47,810 bases of DNA from Nitritalea halalkaliphila LW7 (GTDB lineage Bacteria; Bacteroidota; Bacteroidia; Cytophagales; Cyclobacteriaceae), in assembly GCF_000265075.1 (NCBI RefSeq), contig NZ_AJYA01000037.1, positions 57-47,866 of the forward strand, given 5' to 3'. A program made the position numbers and the translations under genes. Shown piece by piece: positions 18,253 to 27,786 of the stretch (its first letter is position 1; each line of letters opens with the position of its first letter). A model generated the notes under the pieces. It was given only the letters and a program-made list of their open reading frames with translations, was not told the origin of the DNA and searched no databases.

Positions 18253-19020
18253 TTACGTCTGTGCATTTTTTTTCACGATGCCGGCACTCGCCTGGGCTGT
18301 CGGCAAAATCGTAATGTCTGCCAGCACCACATGCGGTGGACGACTGACGACGAAGGCGATGGTATCCGCCACATCCTCTGCCCGAAGCGGCGCATAGCCT
18401 TTATAAACCGCCTCACTTCGCGCGGCATCCCCTTTAAAGCGTACTTGCGAAAACTCCGTCTCGACCAGGCCGGGGTGAATGCCCACCACGCGGATGTTAT
18501 AAGGATTTAAGTCCATGCGCATCCCCTGCGTCAGGGCATCTACAGCATGCTTGGAGGCACAGTACACATTTCCATTCGGGTACACTTCTTTTCCAGCGAT
18601 AGAGCCGATATTAATCACCATCCCTTGCTCGCGGGCCACCATGCCGGGAAGTACGACCTTACTAACATAGAGCAGCCCCTTCACATTTCCATCCAGCATG
18701 GCATCCCAATCTTCGACCGCCCCGCGATGAATCGGATCCAGCCCATGCGCATTACCGGCATTATTCACCAGCAGCTGCACCTTCTGCCAGTCTTCCGGGA
18801 GTTCCTGCCAAGCTGCCTCCACCTGTGCCCGCTCGCGCACATCGAAGGTCAGCAGCCTAGAAGGAGTCCCCGCCGGCAGCTCCGCACACAGCGCTTCCAG
18901 CCGCTCCTTTCGCCGCCCACAGACGATGAGGGCATAGCCCATTTCTGCCAGCACCTTAGCAGTGGCGGCACCTATTCCAGAACTTGCGCCCGTAACCAGG
19001 GCGATGGGTTGCGTTATCAT
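18253..19020 (-). CDS. Short-chain dehydrogenase/reductase (YdfG-like)
   Basis: 255 residues. The start at 19020 (MITQPIALVTGASSGIG) is preferred to an upstream ATG that adds 14 non-family residues. Motifs are TGASSGIG (cofactor), NNAG, and the active-site YCASK, with Ser in INIGSIAG. After the active site comes NIRVVGIHPGLVETEFS. It resembles NADP-dependent 3-hydroxy-acid dehydrogenases such as YdfG, but SDR substrates cannot be set from sequence alone. It lies 50 bases after panB and 11 before the dipeptidase, probably in one transcript. Confidence 0.9.
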   Translation of the reverse strand: MITQPIALVTGASSGIGAATAKVLAEMGYALIVCGRRKERLEALCAELPAGTPSRLLTFDVRERAQVEAAWQELPEDWQKVQLLVNNAGNAHGLDPIHRGAVEDWDAMLDGNVKGLLYVSKVVLPGMVAREQGMVINIGSIAGKEVYPNGNVYCASKHAVDALTQGMRMDLNPYNIRVVGIHPGLVETEFSQVRFKGDAARSEAVYKGYAPLRAEDVADTIAFVVSRPPHVVLADITILPTAQASAGIVKKNAQT

Positions 19021-19070
19021 AGCGTAGAAGTGAGGAGGCTTTGGCCCGCGGCCAAAAACCATGTATAGAA

Positions 19071-19892
19071 TTAATAACTTTCTTGTTCATTCGGGAAATC
19101 TTCTGATTTCACATCGTGGATGTAGGCCTTCACCGCATCCGTCATCGTCTGCTGCAGATCGGCGTACTGCCGTAAAAAGCGCGGCCGAAACTCCTGCGTG
19201 ATGCCGAACATGTCATGCGCCACCAGCACCTGACCGTCCACCGCCCCACCGGCACCGATGCCGATAACCGGGATCTGCACCGGCTGAGCGACTTTGGCCG
19301 CCAGCGCCGCCGGAATCTTTTCCAGCACCAGTGCGAAACAGCCGCAGGCCTCCAGCATGCGTGCATCGGCTAAAAGCTTTTCCGCTTCCTCCTCTTCCCG
19401 CGCCCGCACGGTATAGGTGCCAAACTTGTATATCGACTGTGGTGTAAGCCCCAGGTGCCCCATGACCGGAACCCCCGCACTTAAAATCCGCAGTACGGAC
19501 TCCTTAATCTCCGCACCGCCTTCGACCTTTACGGCATGGGCGCCAGACTCTTTCATGATGCGGATGGCCGAACGGAGCGCCTCGGAGCTATTGCCCTGAT
19601 AGGAACCGAACGGAATGTCCACCACGATAAAAGCCCGCTTCACTGCGCGAACCACCGAAGAGGCATGGTAGATCATCTGATCGAGCGTGATCGGCAAAGT
19701 AGTTTCATGACCCGCCATCACATTCGAGGCGGAGTCTCCCACTAAAATGATATCGATGCCCGCCGCATCCACGATCTTCGCCATGGAATAATCGTACGAG
19801 GTGAGCATGGAAATCTTCTCCCCACGGTTTTTCATTTCCTGAAGGGTGTGGGTGGTAATGCGCTTGATGGCGCTAGATGGATGAACAGACAT
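19071..19892 (-). CDS. panB: 3-methyl-2-oxobutanoate hydroxymethyltransferase (PanB)
   Basis: 273 residues, normal length. It shows the family segments [36 protein letters not shown] (Mg-binding Asp), [25 protein letters not shown] and the catalytic Glu region [12 protein letters not shown]. PanB transfers a hydroxymethyl group from 5,10-methylene-tetrahydrofolate to 2-oxoisovalerate to make ketopantoate, the first step of pantothenate and CoA synthesis. The start is three bases after the stop of the phosphoribosyltransferase gene, so the pair is co-transcribed. 2-Oxoisovalerate is also the substrate type of the E1 enzyme at 9.3 kb. Confidence 0.96.
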   Translation of the reverse strand: MSVHPSSAIKRITTHTLQEMKNRGEKISMLTSYDYSMAKIVDAAGIDIILVGDSASNVMAGHETTLPITLDQMIYHASSVVRAVKRAFIVVDIPFGSYQGNSSEALRSAIRIMKESGAHAVKVEGGAEIKESVLRILSAGVPVMGHLGLTPQSIYKFGTYTVRAREEEEAEKLLADARMLEACGCFALVLEKIPAALAAKVAQPVQIPVIGIGAGGAVDGQVLVAHDMFGITQEFRPRFLRQYADLQQTMTDAVKAYIHDVKSEDFPNEQESY

Positions 19893-19895
19893 GGT

Positions 19896-20399
19896 TTAGT
19901 GTAAATATACAGCGTAGTCGGGACCTGATAGGTCCACATGAATATGTTCGTTTAGCGTGGTGGCGAGGGCCAGCCCCGTATAGTCTGGACTCACCGGGTA
20001 ACAGCGATGCCGCCGATTAACCAGCACCGCCAGCTCTAACTTTTTTAGTGGAACACCTAAAAATGGCTTCATCGCGAAGGCTAGCGTCCTGCCCGTATTC
20101 AGCACATCGTCCACTAAAATGCACACCGAATCCGCGGCGACCGAAAAGGAGGAAATGCTGATGTCCCCTTGGGTGCGCGCTGCCTTATCTAGGCGCAGCT
20201 CCGAGACCTCCACCTCTAAGCTAAAATGCTGCCGCAACTCCTCCGCCAGCAGGTTCGCGAGCCGAAAACCCATGCCGCTGATACCTGCCAGCAGCAGCTG
20301 CCGCTCTTCGATATTGCGCTCGTAGATTTCATAGGCCATGCGGCGAATTTTCTGTTCGATTTGCCTGTGCGTGAGCACTAGGGTTTGGTGCACTTGCAT
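19896..20399 (-). CDS. PyrR-like phosphoribosyltransferase-domain protein
   Basis: 167 residues from ATG 20399 (MQVHQTLVLTHRQIEQKI); a longer frame upstream runs through the promoter and is rejected. The type I PRTase fold is shown by the PRPP-binding motif ILVDDVLNTGRT and by ELRLDKAAR. PyrR proteins regulate pyrimidine genes and have uracil phosphoribosyltransferase activity. In Bacteroidota this family is usually given that name, but its RNA-binding role is unproven. It has its own promoter (20418-20448) and precedes panB by three bases. Confidence 0.8.
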   Translation of the reverse strand: MQVHQTLVLTHRQIEQKIRRMAYEIYERNIEERQLLLAGISGMGFRLANLLAEELRQHFSLEVEVSELRLDKAARTQGDISISSFSVAADSVCILVDDVLNTGRTLAFAMKPFLGVPLKKLELAVLVNRRHRCYPVSPDYTGLALATTLNEHIHVDLSGPDYAVYLH

Positions 20400-20417
20400 G
20401 TTTTCGTATTTAGATGT

Positions 20418-20448
20418 GAAAATTACATCATGAAAGGCGCTAATCAAA
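20418..20448 (-). promoter_or_regulatory. Promoter of the pyrR-like/panB transcript
   Basis: Minus strand TTTG (20445-20448), 19-base spacer, TAATTTTC (20418-20425, seven of eight to the pattern). It lies 18 bases before the start at 20399 and so supports that start. Confidence 0.6.
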
Positions 20449-20516
20449 GCAAAAAGGCAGAAAAGCCGCCGCTTCCTGCCCTTCTTCAGGTTCCTTTGGC
20501 CCTGGGCCAAAACGGA

Positions 20517-21446
20517 CTACCGATGCGTATCCTCCTCGTGGAGTAAATTCACATAATTTTCATAGCGATAGGGATGGATGTAGCCCTCCTCCACGCGCTC
20601 GATGATGCGGCAGCCGGGCTCCGACACATGCCGGCAGTTGTGGTACTTACACTCCCCTAAATACTGGCGCATCTCCACGAAATAGTGGGAGAGCTCCTGC
20701 TCCTCGATGTCCAGCACCCCGAATTCCTTAATCCCGGGGGTATCGATCAGGAAAGCATCCAAGCCCTCCACCGCAAACATCTCCGCGAAGGTGGTCGTAT
20801 GCACGCCTTTGGCCGAGTAGGCCGAAATGTCCTTCGTCGTCTGCCGCGCACCAGGGACGAGCTGGTTCAGCAGGGTGGACTTACCCACGCCCGAGTGGCC
20901 GGAAAGCAGGGTGGTCTTCCCCCGCAGCAGGGGCCCAAAACCTTCCAGCAGGTCCTGCTCATGCAGGGCCGAAAGCTCCAGCACGGGATAGCCCAGCGGC
21001 TCGTAAATTTCATGCAGATCCTGCAGCAGCTCCTCCCCCGCCTCGTTCAGCGGAAGGTCGGCTTTATTCACTAGAATCGTGGTGGGAATCCGAAAGCTCT
21101 CCGTGCTCACTAAAAAACGGTCGATGAATCCGAGCGAGGTTCGCGGCTGCTGAATGGTCACCATTAAAAAGGCCTGGTCGATATTCGAGGCGATGATATG
21201 GGCATGATGTGCCTTCCGGGTGCTCTTCCGAATCACGTAATTTTCCCGCGGGGCGATCTCCTGTATGGTATAGGTCTCCTGCTGGGACTCCGCCTGCAAG
21301 GTCACCTGATCGCCCACTGCCACGGGATTCGTCAACTTCAAGCCCTGCTGCTTAAACTTGCCCCGCAGACGCGCCCGCACAGGGCCAGTTTCGGTGAGCA
21401 CCTCATACCAGCTGCCCGTAGATTTTATCACTCTTCCTGTCTTCAT
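20517..21446 (-). CDS. rsgA: Ribosome small-subunit-dependent GTPase RsgA
   Basis: 309 residues. An N-terminal OB-fold (RVIKSTGSWYEVLTETG) is followed by a circularly permuted GTPase domain, in which G4 (NKADL) comes before G1 (SGHSGVGKSTLLNQL) and G3 (DTPGIKEFG). A C-terminal zinc-binding segment has Cys and His in GECKYHNCRHVSEPGC. RsgA checks and matures the 30S subunit by releasing RbfA. The start overlaps the waaA stop by four bases, indicating translational coupling. Confidence 0.96.
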   Translation of the reverse strand: MKTGRVIKSTGSWYEVLTETGPVRARLRGKFKQQGLKLTNPVAVGDQVTLQAESQQETYTIQEIAPRENYVIRKSTRKAHHAHIIASNIDQAFLMVTIQQPRTSLGFIDRFLVSTESFRIPTTILVNKADLPLNEAGEELLQDLHEIYEPLGYPVLELSALHEQDLLEGFGPLLRGKTTLLSGHSGVGKSTLLNQLVPGARQTTKDISAYSAKGVHTTTFAEMFAVEGLDAFLIDTPGIKEFGVLDIEEQELSHYFVEMRQYLGECKYHNCRHVSEPGCRIIERVEEGYIHPYRYENYVNLLHEEDTHR

Positions 21447-22681
21447 ATTTCCTGCTTTAAGACGTGCATGATGGCCTGACTACTCCCCTTCTGTCGGTGT
21501 AAAAAGGCCGCTGCACGGGTTTTGGCTTGCGCCAATGTATGCGCATCGCGGTAGCGCCCGAGCGCTCGCCTGCACACTTCGGCATCCTGGACTTCCTGCA
21601 CCAGCCCCGCCTCGCGCGCACTGGCAGACTCGGGAAATTTAGCCCTCCGTTTCAGCCGGGCATGTACCACGGGCACCTGAAAGCCGATGGGCTCTAAAAT
21701 GTTATGGAGGCCATCGCCGGAGGCTCCCCCCACATAGGCCACTGTGGCGTACTGGTAGAGCTGCGCCAGCATGCCCACATTATCAATCAATAAAACGTCG
21801 CAGGGGCCTTTCAGTTTAGAATACCGCCGGGATGGTCGGCCGGTTTCGCGCAACCAGCGCTCCATCTGCTCCTCCTGAAAGGCATGCGGGGCGATAAGGA
21901 TAAAAAAGTCTCTGGCTTCGCGTATAAAAGGCAGTAGCAGTCGCATGTCCTGCTCCCAGACCGAGCCTGCCACCAAAACGGGTCGCCCAGCGATACAGGC
22001 CTCGATCTCCGGAAAGCGTTTCGGCGCTGCGGCGGTCTCCAGGACGCGGTCGTAGCGGGTATCTCCTGTACAGGTCACTGCCAGGCTGGGATAATGCCGC
22101 TGCAGAAGCTGGGCAGTTTTCTCGTCTTGGGTGAACACATGATCGAAAAGGGGGAGTATCCTCCTGAAAAACCCTCCCCAGGGGCGAAAGTAGACTTGAC
22201 CGGGACGAAAAACAGCTGCGATTAGGTAGCAGCTGGCGCCACTGGCCTTAGCGGCCAAAAGGAAATTAGGCCAAATATCATATTTCACACAGAAAAACAA
22301 CTGCGGACGGAGCGTATGTAGCAGCTTCTGGGCATGTGCCGGACGATCCAGCGGCAAGTAAAACAGCGTATCCACATGCGCTTGGGGCTTGGCTGCTGCT
22401 GGACGATAGCCCGAGGGAGAAAAAAAGGATACTACGATGCGGAGAGCGGGTTGCTCGGCTTTCAGGGCTGCCAGCAGGGGCTTGGCCTGCTCGTATTCCC
22501 CCAGGGAGGCGACGTGGAACCAGGCGACTGCAGCTTCTGGCGCCTGCGCTCGAAAGGCTGCCACCTCTGAAAAGGCTCGCTGTGCACCTGCCTGACGCTC
22601 ATGGAGCTTCGAACCAGTTTTGGCCCAGCGGGCCAAAAGGGCGTCTGCCAGGTACATCAGAAAATCGTACAAGCGCTTCAT
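21443..22681 (-). CDS. waaA: 3-deoxy-D-manno-octulosonic acid (Kdo) transferase WaaA
   Basis: 412 residues from ATG 22681 (MKRLYDFLMYLADALL); an upstream ATG adds nine residues that run through promoter and terminator DNA. It is a GT30 glycosyltransferase with an N-terminal membrane helix, the catalytic Glu in HVASLGEYEQAKPLL, and the donor-site region PLLVAGSVWEQD-like (RPVLVAGSVWEQDM) with AYVGGASGDGLHNILEP near the C-terminus. WaaA moves Kdo from CMP-Kdo to lipid A precursor at the inner membrane. A -7-like TATTTTTG (22686-22693) lies directly upstream. Confidence 0.94.
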   Translation of the reverse strand: MKRLYDFLMYLADALLARWAKTGSKLHERQAGAQRAFSEVAAFRAQAPEAAVAWFHVASLGEYEQAKPLLAALKAEQPALRIVVSFFSPSGYRPAAAKPQAHVDTLFYLPLDRPAHAQKLLHTLRPQLFFCVKYDIWPNFLLAAKASGASCYLIAAVFRPGQVYFRPWGGFFRRILPLFDHVFTQDEKTAQLLQRHYPSLAVTCTGDTRYDRVLETAAAPKRFPEIEACIAGRPVLVAGSVWEQDMRLLLPFIREARDFFILIAPHAFQEEQMERWLRETGRPSRRYSKLKGPCDVLLIDNVGMLAQLYQYATVAYVGGASGDGLHNILEPIGFQVPVVHARLKRRAKFPESASAREAGLVQEVQDAEVCRRALGRYRDAHTLAQAKTRAAAFLHRQKGSSQAIMHVLKQEI

Positions 22682-22694
22682 CGTACAAAAATAG

Positions 22695-22717
22695 AAAAAG
22701 CTGCCCAATGGACAGCT
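22695..22717 (-). terminator. Terminator of the peroxiredoxin gene
   Basis: Minus strand stem AGCTGTCC / GGGCAGCT (one G-U pair) with a 3-base loop, then TTTTTC. On the plus strand the same hairpin has a C-A mismatch but is followed by seven T residues. The TATTTTTG -7 element for waaA begins right after the T-tract. Confidence 0.75.
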
Positions 22718-22746
22718 TTTTTTATGTGTTATCGCGGAATAAGCGC

Positions 22747-23379
22747 TTAACTCTTGTTGGCTAAGTAAGAAGAAACGCCTTCTTTAGTCGCTTTCATCGC
22801 CTCTTTTCCTTCTTCCCATCCGGCAGGGCATACCTCACCGAACTTCTCTACGTGATGCCAAGCATCTACCAGACGAATCATCTCATCGATGTTACGGCCT
22901 AGTGGGAAGAAATTAATGGTCTCATGTCTTACGATACCTTCTTTGTCGATCAAGAAAGTCCCTCTGTACGCGATCGGCGTGCCTTCGAAAGCTAAATTGC
23001 CTTCTTCGTCCGCTACATACTCTCCGGCTAAAACGCCAAAGTTAGAAGCGATCGTCTTGGCCACGTCTGCTACTAATGGATAGGTAACGCCGGCGATACC
23101 CCCCTGATCACGTGGCGTGCTTAACCAAGCAAGGTGCGTCTCTTCAGTGTCAGTAGAAATACCTACTACAGCGACATTACGCTTCTCGAATTCTGCTAAC
23201 TTATCTTGGAAAGCGATGATCTCAGTAGGGCACACGAAAGTGAAATCCTTCGGGTAGAAGAAGAAAACAACTTCTTGCTTACCGATGTACTGCTCTAATG
23301 AAAACTGCTCTACGATCTCTTCTCCGTTTAGTACGGCAGGAGCCTTAAATAAAGGGGCTTTTTTTCCTACTAATGACAT
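22747..23379 (-). CDS. 2-Cys peroxiredoxin (AhpC/Prx1 type)
   Basis: 210 residues from ATG 23379 (MSLVGKKAPLFKAPAV). The peroxidatic Cys is in FVCPTEIIAFQDKL, the resolving Cys in EVCPAGWEEG, and the supporting Arg is in GTFLIDKEGIVRHE-type sequence followed by GRNIDEMIRLVDA. These cytosolic enzymes reduce hydrogen peroxide and organic peroxides through a thiol cycle. The gene stands alone between its own promoter and terminator. Codon usage is biased toward the pattern of highly expressed genes, unlike the GC-richer neighbours. Confidence 0.95.
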   Translation of the reverse strand: MSLVGKKAPLFKAPAVLNGEEIVEQFSLEQYIGKQEVVFFFYPKDFTFVCPTEIIAFQDKLAEFEKRNVAVVGISTDTEETHLAWLSTPRDQGGIAGVTYPLVADVAKTIASNFGVLAGEYVADEEGNLAFEGTPIAYRGTFLIDKEGIVRHETINFFPLGRNIDEMIRLVDAWHHVEKFGEVCPAGWEEGKEAMKATKEGVSSYLANKS

Positions 23380-23424
23380 AATATTAATGTGTTTTATTGG
23401 TGATACTGTTTTCAGATACTGCTG

Positions 23425-23455
23425 CAAAGTTAAGGTTTATAAATCAAATCTCAAT
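23425..23455 (-). promoter_or_regulatory. Promoter of the peroxiredoxin gene
   Basis: Minus strand ATTG (23452-23455), 19-base spacer, TAACTTTG (23425-23432), an exact -7 match, about 45 bases before the ATG. Confidence 0.65.
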
Positions 23456-23638
23456 ACTCATAGAAATTAATCATGAGGCATAGATTTCGCCTATCGGCAA
23501 AAGATTCTTTTTAAAACCCTAACTATCACATAACGCAAAAAAGGAATATTTGGTTTTCCTTTAGTTGCATCGCATAAGGAACACGCCTTGTTTTAAAAAA
23601 ATTCCCTACATTCGTTTCATCAACAACCAGCAGAAAGC

Positions 23639-24106
23639 ATGACGAAAATTCTCTTTGTTTGTCTCGGAAATATCTGTCGCTCCCCCCTTGCCGAAGGCGT
23701 ACTCCGGCATAAGCTAGTCGCCGCCGGTTTACAGGACAGCATCGAAGTGGACAGCTGTGGCACCTCGAACTACCATATCGGAGACCTGCCCGATCCACGT
23801 ACCCGTAACAATGCCGCCAGCCATGGGGTTATCTTAACACATCGGGCGCGGCAGCTGGAGCCTTCTGACGCGGACACCTTCGACTATATCTTAGCGATGG
23901 ATGAAAAAAACCTCGCGAATAGCGAAGCCCTGTTCCGGCAGCACGGGAAGAAGCCCAAGCATCTCGGTCTCCTGCGGGCCTTCGAGGAGCCGCCGACACA
24001 GGCCGCTGTTCCAGATCCCTACTACGGCAGTGCCGAAGATTTCGAGGCTGTCTATCAAATCGTAGATCGGGCGACGGAGGGGCTACTGCGCCATTTAAGG
24101 AAGTAA
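23639..24106 (+). CDS. Low-molecular-weight protein tyrosine phosphatase
   Basis: 155 residues. The P-loop is near the N-terminus (FVCLGNICRSP; nucleophile Cys8, Arg14), and the general-acid Asp is in VPDPYYG near the C-terminus. YILAMDEKN is a conserved mid-protein segment. The enzyme removes phosphate from phosphotyrosine, often regulating capsule synthesis, or has arsenate-reductase-like roles. The next gene starts three bases after the stop, so they are co-transcribed. Confidence 0.94.
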   Translation: MTKILFVCLGNICRSPLAEGVLRHKLVAAGLQDSIEVDSCGTSNYHIGDLPDPRTRNNAASHGVILTHRARQLEPSDADTFDYILAMDEKNLANSEALFRQHGKKPKHLGLLRAFEEPPTQAAVPDPYYGSAEDFEAVYQIVDRATEGLLRHLRK

Positions 24107-24109
24107 GCT

Positions 24110-24990
24110 ATGTGGGATTCATTTGATCAAGAAGCATTTTTTCAGCGGGTACTGCTGGAGAGTTTTGGTAAAAACGAAAAAATTCTCCAGCAGCGCCTCG
24201 TGGCAGCAGGCACCTTAAACCAAGGGATTTTCCTGGAAACGGAATCGGGGGCCTATTTTCTCAAGCTGAACCACAGCGATAATGCCCGTCTGCTGGTGGA
24301 AGAAGCCGCCAGCCTAAAATTACTCTCTGCACACTGCCCCCTGGAGGTGCCTGCCGTCCATCAGGTAGGGCAGATCGAGGACCAGCATTACTTACTAATG
24401 GATTTTATCCGCGAAGGTCATCCACAGGCCGATTACTGGGCAGAGCTTGGCGAGGGCTTAGCGGCTTTGCATATGGCTACCCGACCGACATTCGGGCTGG
24501 AGCGGGATAACTACATCGCGACCATAGCGCAGCCTAACAGCGCGACGAAGAACTGGAGCACGTTTTTTATCGAGCAGCGTCTGGAGCCCTTGGCGGGCAA
24601 AGCTTTTTTCGATGGTCACATCAATGCCTCGTTCTTAGACCGCTTCCGCAGGCTGTACCCTTTGCTCGAAGAGCTCTTACCGAAGGAGCGGCCGGCCCTG
24701 CTGCATGGAGACCTCTGGTCTGGAAATGTGATGAAAAGTGCGACGGGAAGACCGGTCTTGATCGATCCTGCCGCCTACTACGGACATCGGGAGATGGATT
24801 TGGCTTTCAGCCAATTGTTTGGCGGCTTTGATCCCAGATTTTATGCTGCCTACACCGCCGTTTTTCCACTGGAGCCCGGTTTCGAAGAGCGGCGCCGCTA
24901 TACAACCTCTATCCACTGCTCGTGCACCTGCATTTATTTGGCAGCAGTTACCTAAGCGGCATCGAGCGGACGCTTAAGCGCTATGTCTGA
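24110..24990 (+). CDS. Fructosamine-kinase-family protein (single-base frameshift near the C-terminus)
   Basis: About 293 residues after repair. The kinase fold has the ATP-binding Lys in YFLKLNHSDN, a hinge near LLMDFIREG, the catalytic loop LLHGDLWSGNVM and the metal-binding LIDPAAYYGHREMDLAFSQL. The frame breaks at about 24895-24896, where CC should be CCC; repair restores RRPLYNLYPLLVHLHLFGSS, the family C-terminus, and a stop at 24990. FN3K-type kinases phosphorylate protein-bound ketosamines so that they fall off, a protein-deglycation repair step. The gene is coupled to the phosphatase gene upstream. Confidence 0.9.
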
Positions 24991-25294
24991 GCTGGGTCAC
25001 AAGAGTAGCAATTGGGCGAAGAATGAATTTGTATTTTTCTAATAACCCGTGCTTTTTTCTTTCCAAAATGAAAAGTCTGAGTTCATAAAAAAAATCACAA
25101 AAGTTGCACGAAAGAGCGCAGAATTTAGCACAAAACAAACTTTTCGCAATCGATTGAATGAAAAAATAGACTTGATTTCAGGGGAAAGCAGCGAAAAACA
25201 CCTGTTGAGAGAAAAATGTTCAGAAAAGTTTTTCCGTCGTCTTTTTTTCCTGTAATTTCAAGTATCCGCAACTTTAAAATTGTATTTTTCTATT
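24991..25294. other. AT-rich intergenic region before fbp
   Basis: About 300 bases. A 68-codon open frame starts at 25049, but its lysine-rich content follows base composition and I do not believe it. TATTTTTC at 25283-25290, just before the fbp start, is a possible -7 element (seven of eight). A similar TATTTTTC occurs at about 25032. No terminator is obvious for the preceding gene pair. Confidence 0.4.
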
Positions 25295-26329
25295 ATGAAG
25301 ATCAAAGCCTACACGCCAGACACCTCCCATCTTGCCTATTCTGTGGGAGTTACTTTAGACCGATTTATTAAGAGTAAGCAGGACGATTTTCCGTACGCAT
25401 CAGGTGAGCTTTCCCAGCTACTTCGCGACATCGCTTTAGCGGCCAAGATTGTGAACAGGGAGACGAATCGTGCTGGACTGAGTAATATAGCGGGAGCGAT
25501 CGGCAATACCAATGTGCAGGGCGAGGAGCAGCAGAAGTTAGATGTGATCGCGAATGTACGTTTCACGCGTGCACTGACGAAAGGGGGCGAAGTCTGTGCC
25601 ATCGTATCGGAAGAAGATGACGAAATCATCGACTTACAAAACAGTTCGGGCAAGTATGTGGTGGCGATAGATCCATTAGATGGCTCTTCGAACATCGATG
25701 TAAACATCTCTATCGGAACGATTTTTTCGATTTACAGACGTATCACGCCGACAGGCAGCCCCATTCAGATCGAAGATGTCATGCAGCCGGGCAGCCAGCA
25801 GGTAGCAGCTGGATATGTGTTGTATGGCTCCTCCACCATGCTGGTCTACACGACAGGTCATGGCGTAAATGGATTCACGTATGAGGCATCCCTAGGCGAG
25901 TTTTTTCTCAGCCACCCTAACATGTGTGCACCGAAGGACGGGAATGTTTACAGCATTAACGAGGGCACTTATCTCGACTGGGAGGAGGGCGTACGTCGCT
26001 ATATAGATACCTGTAAGGAGCGTCGCTACAGCGGACGCTATATCGGTAGTTTGGTGGCCGACTTTCATAGAAATCTATTGAAAGGCGGGATTTACATTTA
26101 TCCGAGTACAGCGAAAAATCCAAAGGGAAAATTGCGTCTTCTTTACGAAGCGAATGCCTTAGCCTTCATCGCTGAGCAGGCTGGCGCCAAAGCCACTAAT
26201 GGAATGATGCGTATCATGGATATTATGCCGAGTAGCCTGCATGAGCGAACCCCTCTTTTCATCGGTTCAGAAACGATGGTCGCAGAGGCAGAATCTTTTT
26301 TACAAGAGGTTACAGTAAAGGTAGAATAG
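25295..26329 (+). CDS. fbp: Class I fructose-1,6-bisphosphatase
   Basis: 344 residues from ATG 25295 ([16 protein letters not shown]). Family motifs are the metal-binding EEDDE and [19 protein letters not shown], the substrate region [19 protein letters not shown], and [27 protein letters not shown] with the last metal Glu. The enzyme makes fructose-6-phosphate in gluconeogenesis. It is a single-gene unit with a clear terminator. Confidence 0.96.
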   Translation: MKIKAYTPDTSHLAYSVGVTLDRFIKSKQDDFPYASGELSQLLRDIALAAKIVNRETNRAGLSNIAGAIGNTNVQGEEQQKLDVIANVRFTRALTKGGEVCAIVSEEDDEIIDLQNSSGKYVVAIDPLDGSSNIDVNISIGTIFSIYRRITPTGSPIQIEDVMQPGSQQVAAGYVLYGSSTMLVYTTGHGVNGFTYEASLGEFFLSHPNMCAPKDGNVYSINEGTYLDWEEGVRRYIDTCKERRYSGRYIGSLVADFHRNLLKGGIYIYPSTAKNPKGKLRLLYEANALAFIAEQAGAKATNGMMRIMDIMPSSLHERTPLFIGSETMVAEAESFLQEVTVKVE

Positions 26330-26652
26330 GCTTTAGAAAGGGCTCCTTGGGATGAGGGCGCTAAATTTACACAGAAAACAGTTCGACGTTAATTTCCATA
26401 GAGAAGGTGAGTGCCGTAGGTGCTCACCTTCCTTTTTTTGAAAAACACGATCTGTGCTTCCTGTTTTGGCCCCCAAATTAATCGGACGTAAATGAGTTGA
26501 AGTGCTGTAAACTTAGGTTTATGGAAAAGAGGACCTTGTCTAAAGAAGAGAAGATGAAGGTTTACGTGTAGTCGCTGCAGTACTGTGTTCTAACTGGGCC
26601 CAGTAAAGCCGCCAATTTTGCCTCCAATACATAGTGCGTCAAACGGATACGG
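26330..26652. other. Intergenic region between fbp and the duplicated locus
   Basis: Holds the fbp terminator (26403-26439). At 26521 a 16-codon frame starts MEKRTLSKEEKMKVYV; it recalls the start of small transposase-like ORFs, but it ends at once and nothing further supports a mobile element. Confidence 0.4.
26403..26439 (+). terminator. Rho-independent terminator of fbp
   Basis: GAAGGTGAG / CTCACCTTC with an 11-base loop, then a C and seven T residues, about 75 bases after the fbp stop. Confidence 0.85.
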
Positions 26653-26654
26653 AT

Positions 26655-27203
26655 TTATTGAATTGATTGCTCTGCAGTTAATTCTCTATCAGGTCTCGGC
26701 ATGAGCCAGTCGTATGGATTAAGACACCATATCCTTTCACTTTTTTCTTTTTTATTCAGCCAGTCACTTGCCTCTATAAGAATAATCGTCTTCTCGAACA
26801 ATTCAGAATCGCTTTCAAACCAATACAGAAAGTTTGTTCCTTCTTCATTCAAAATGACTATCCTGTCAGATAATTTTCGCTTGTCTACTATATACTCCTC
26901 ATTACCGATAGGTGCCTTTCGGTCATGGACAAACCTTAATTCAATACAGTCATCCGCTGTTTTTGGGTATTTTTTACTGTATTCCCTATGGTCAATTGTA
27001 ATAGAGTTTGTTCGTAAATTCACTTCTCTGACGGCCGCCAGATCTTGCTTGGGATCAAAAATAACCAAGACAGTATCCTGATAATTTTTCTGGGTCGAAA
27101 ATCTCCGCCATTCTTCACCTTGCCAATTGTTTGTAACCTGTATAATTTGACCATAATTTTCCATGGTGCAAAAACAAAATAGTAGAATAAGAATCAGTCG
27201 CAT
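26655..27203 (-). CDS. Exported protein of unknown function, copy A of a duplicated pair
   Basis: 182 residues with a signal peptide (MRLILILLFCFCTMENYGQ) and an exceptionally clear ribosome binding site (GGGAGG, 27209-27214). The body is mixed alpha-beta with DTVLVIFDPKQD, DDCIELRFVHDRKAP and FLYWFESDSELFEKTIILI. It ends WLMPRPDRELTAEQSIQ. Its partner at 29643-30193 shares the plan (EEYLIHKARLDR / EEYIVDKRKLSDR, FLYWF, EKTLILV) and almost the same last 17 codons at DNA level, though the rest is far apart. I know no family for it. Its place beside lipoprotein genes suggests an envelope role. Confidence 0.6.
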   Translation of the reverse strand: MRLILILLFCFCTMENYGQIIQVTNNWQGEEWRRFSTQKNYQDTVLVIFDPKQDLAAVREVNLRTNSITIDHREYSKKYPKTADDCIELRFVHDRKAPIGNEEYIVDKRKLSDRIVILNEEGTNFLYWFESDSELFEKTIILIEASDWLNKKEKSERIWCLNPYDWLMPRPDRELTAEQSIQ

Positions 27204-27261
27204 ACTTTCCTCCCAACTTTAGCAAAATTGATATGTGTATTCACCTCATCTTTCTCTTCCT

Positions 27262-27526
27262 GACTTTTATTTGCCCAGCCTCTAACCCTTGCCTTTAATC
27301 CTACCCAGGCAAGTGCTTCATAAAATTCTCTGGGAATTCCCCTGGATAGCCTCCTTCATAATTCATATGGTTAGCAATGGTTGGCAGATGCGCTCCGACA
27401 CTACTTCAGAGGGAATCTCGGTTTCATGATGTGTACAGGTCCAAAAAAAGATGAGCCCTAAAAGGATTAAGCTACATCCATGAAATTGGGGATTGAAGGA
27501 GGGTTGGGGGGCATCTTCAGTTTCAT
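27262..27526 (-). pseudogene. Degraded copy of the small YEGGYPGG lipoprotein gene
   Basis: This is the copy A counterpart of the 30259-30521 gene. Against copy B it lacks one G near 27391, one G near 27335 and one A near 27271, so the frame is broken at least three times and the stop is displaced. Either it is a dead copy or it carries several read errors; the number of differences within a near-identical stretch favours decay. Confidence 0.6.
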
Positions 27527-27559
27527 AGTAAGAGGCTTTTATTAAAAATAGGTAATTTA

Positions 27560-27727
27560 ATGGATAAAAAAAATAATAATACGAATATATTTATACGAAC
27601 ATCAAATCTTTCCGTCAAGCTATTGCTTTGGAGCCCCGGCTATTCGCTAACCTTTATTGCCTTTGCCTTAGGAGCCAAGAAAGTAAATGTCCTTAGTAAA
27701 GATAAATCGGAATCACCACACACATAA
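27560..27727 (+). CDS. 55-codon conserved small ORF, copy A
   Basis: Starts MDKKNNNTNIFIRTSNLSVK and contains a hydrophobic stretch (LLLWSPGYSLTFIAFALG) before a basic, hydrophilic tail ending SPHT. The second copy at 30555-30722 keeps the frame, start and stop, but differs by at least four codon changes that are nearly all amino-acid altering. It may be a small membrane peptide or only an open frame inside a recent duplication. No function is claimed. Confidence 0.3.
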   Translation: MDKKNNNTNIFIRTSNLSVKLLLWSPGYSLTFIAFALGAKKVNVLSKDKSESPHT

Positions 27728-27786
27728 AAAAAACTCCTGAGAAGGAGGTCGTTCAAAGCTTTTGGCCGTGAGGCCTGAAAAAAAAC

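Noticed and set aside
25049..25255. 68-codon ORF upstream of fbp
   Set aside because: Lysine-rich content explained by AT-rich DNA, no start signal, no recognisable domain, and it covers the likely fbp leader.
26521..26571. Short frame starting MEKRTLSKEEKMKVYV as a transposase remnant
   Set aside because: Only 16 codons, no terminal inverted repeats, no second transposase segment nearby.
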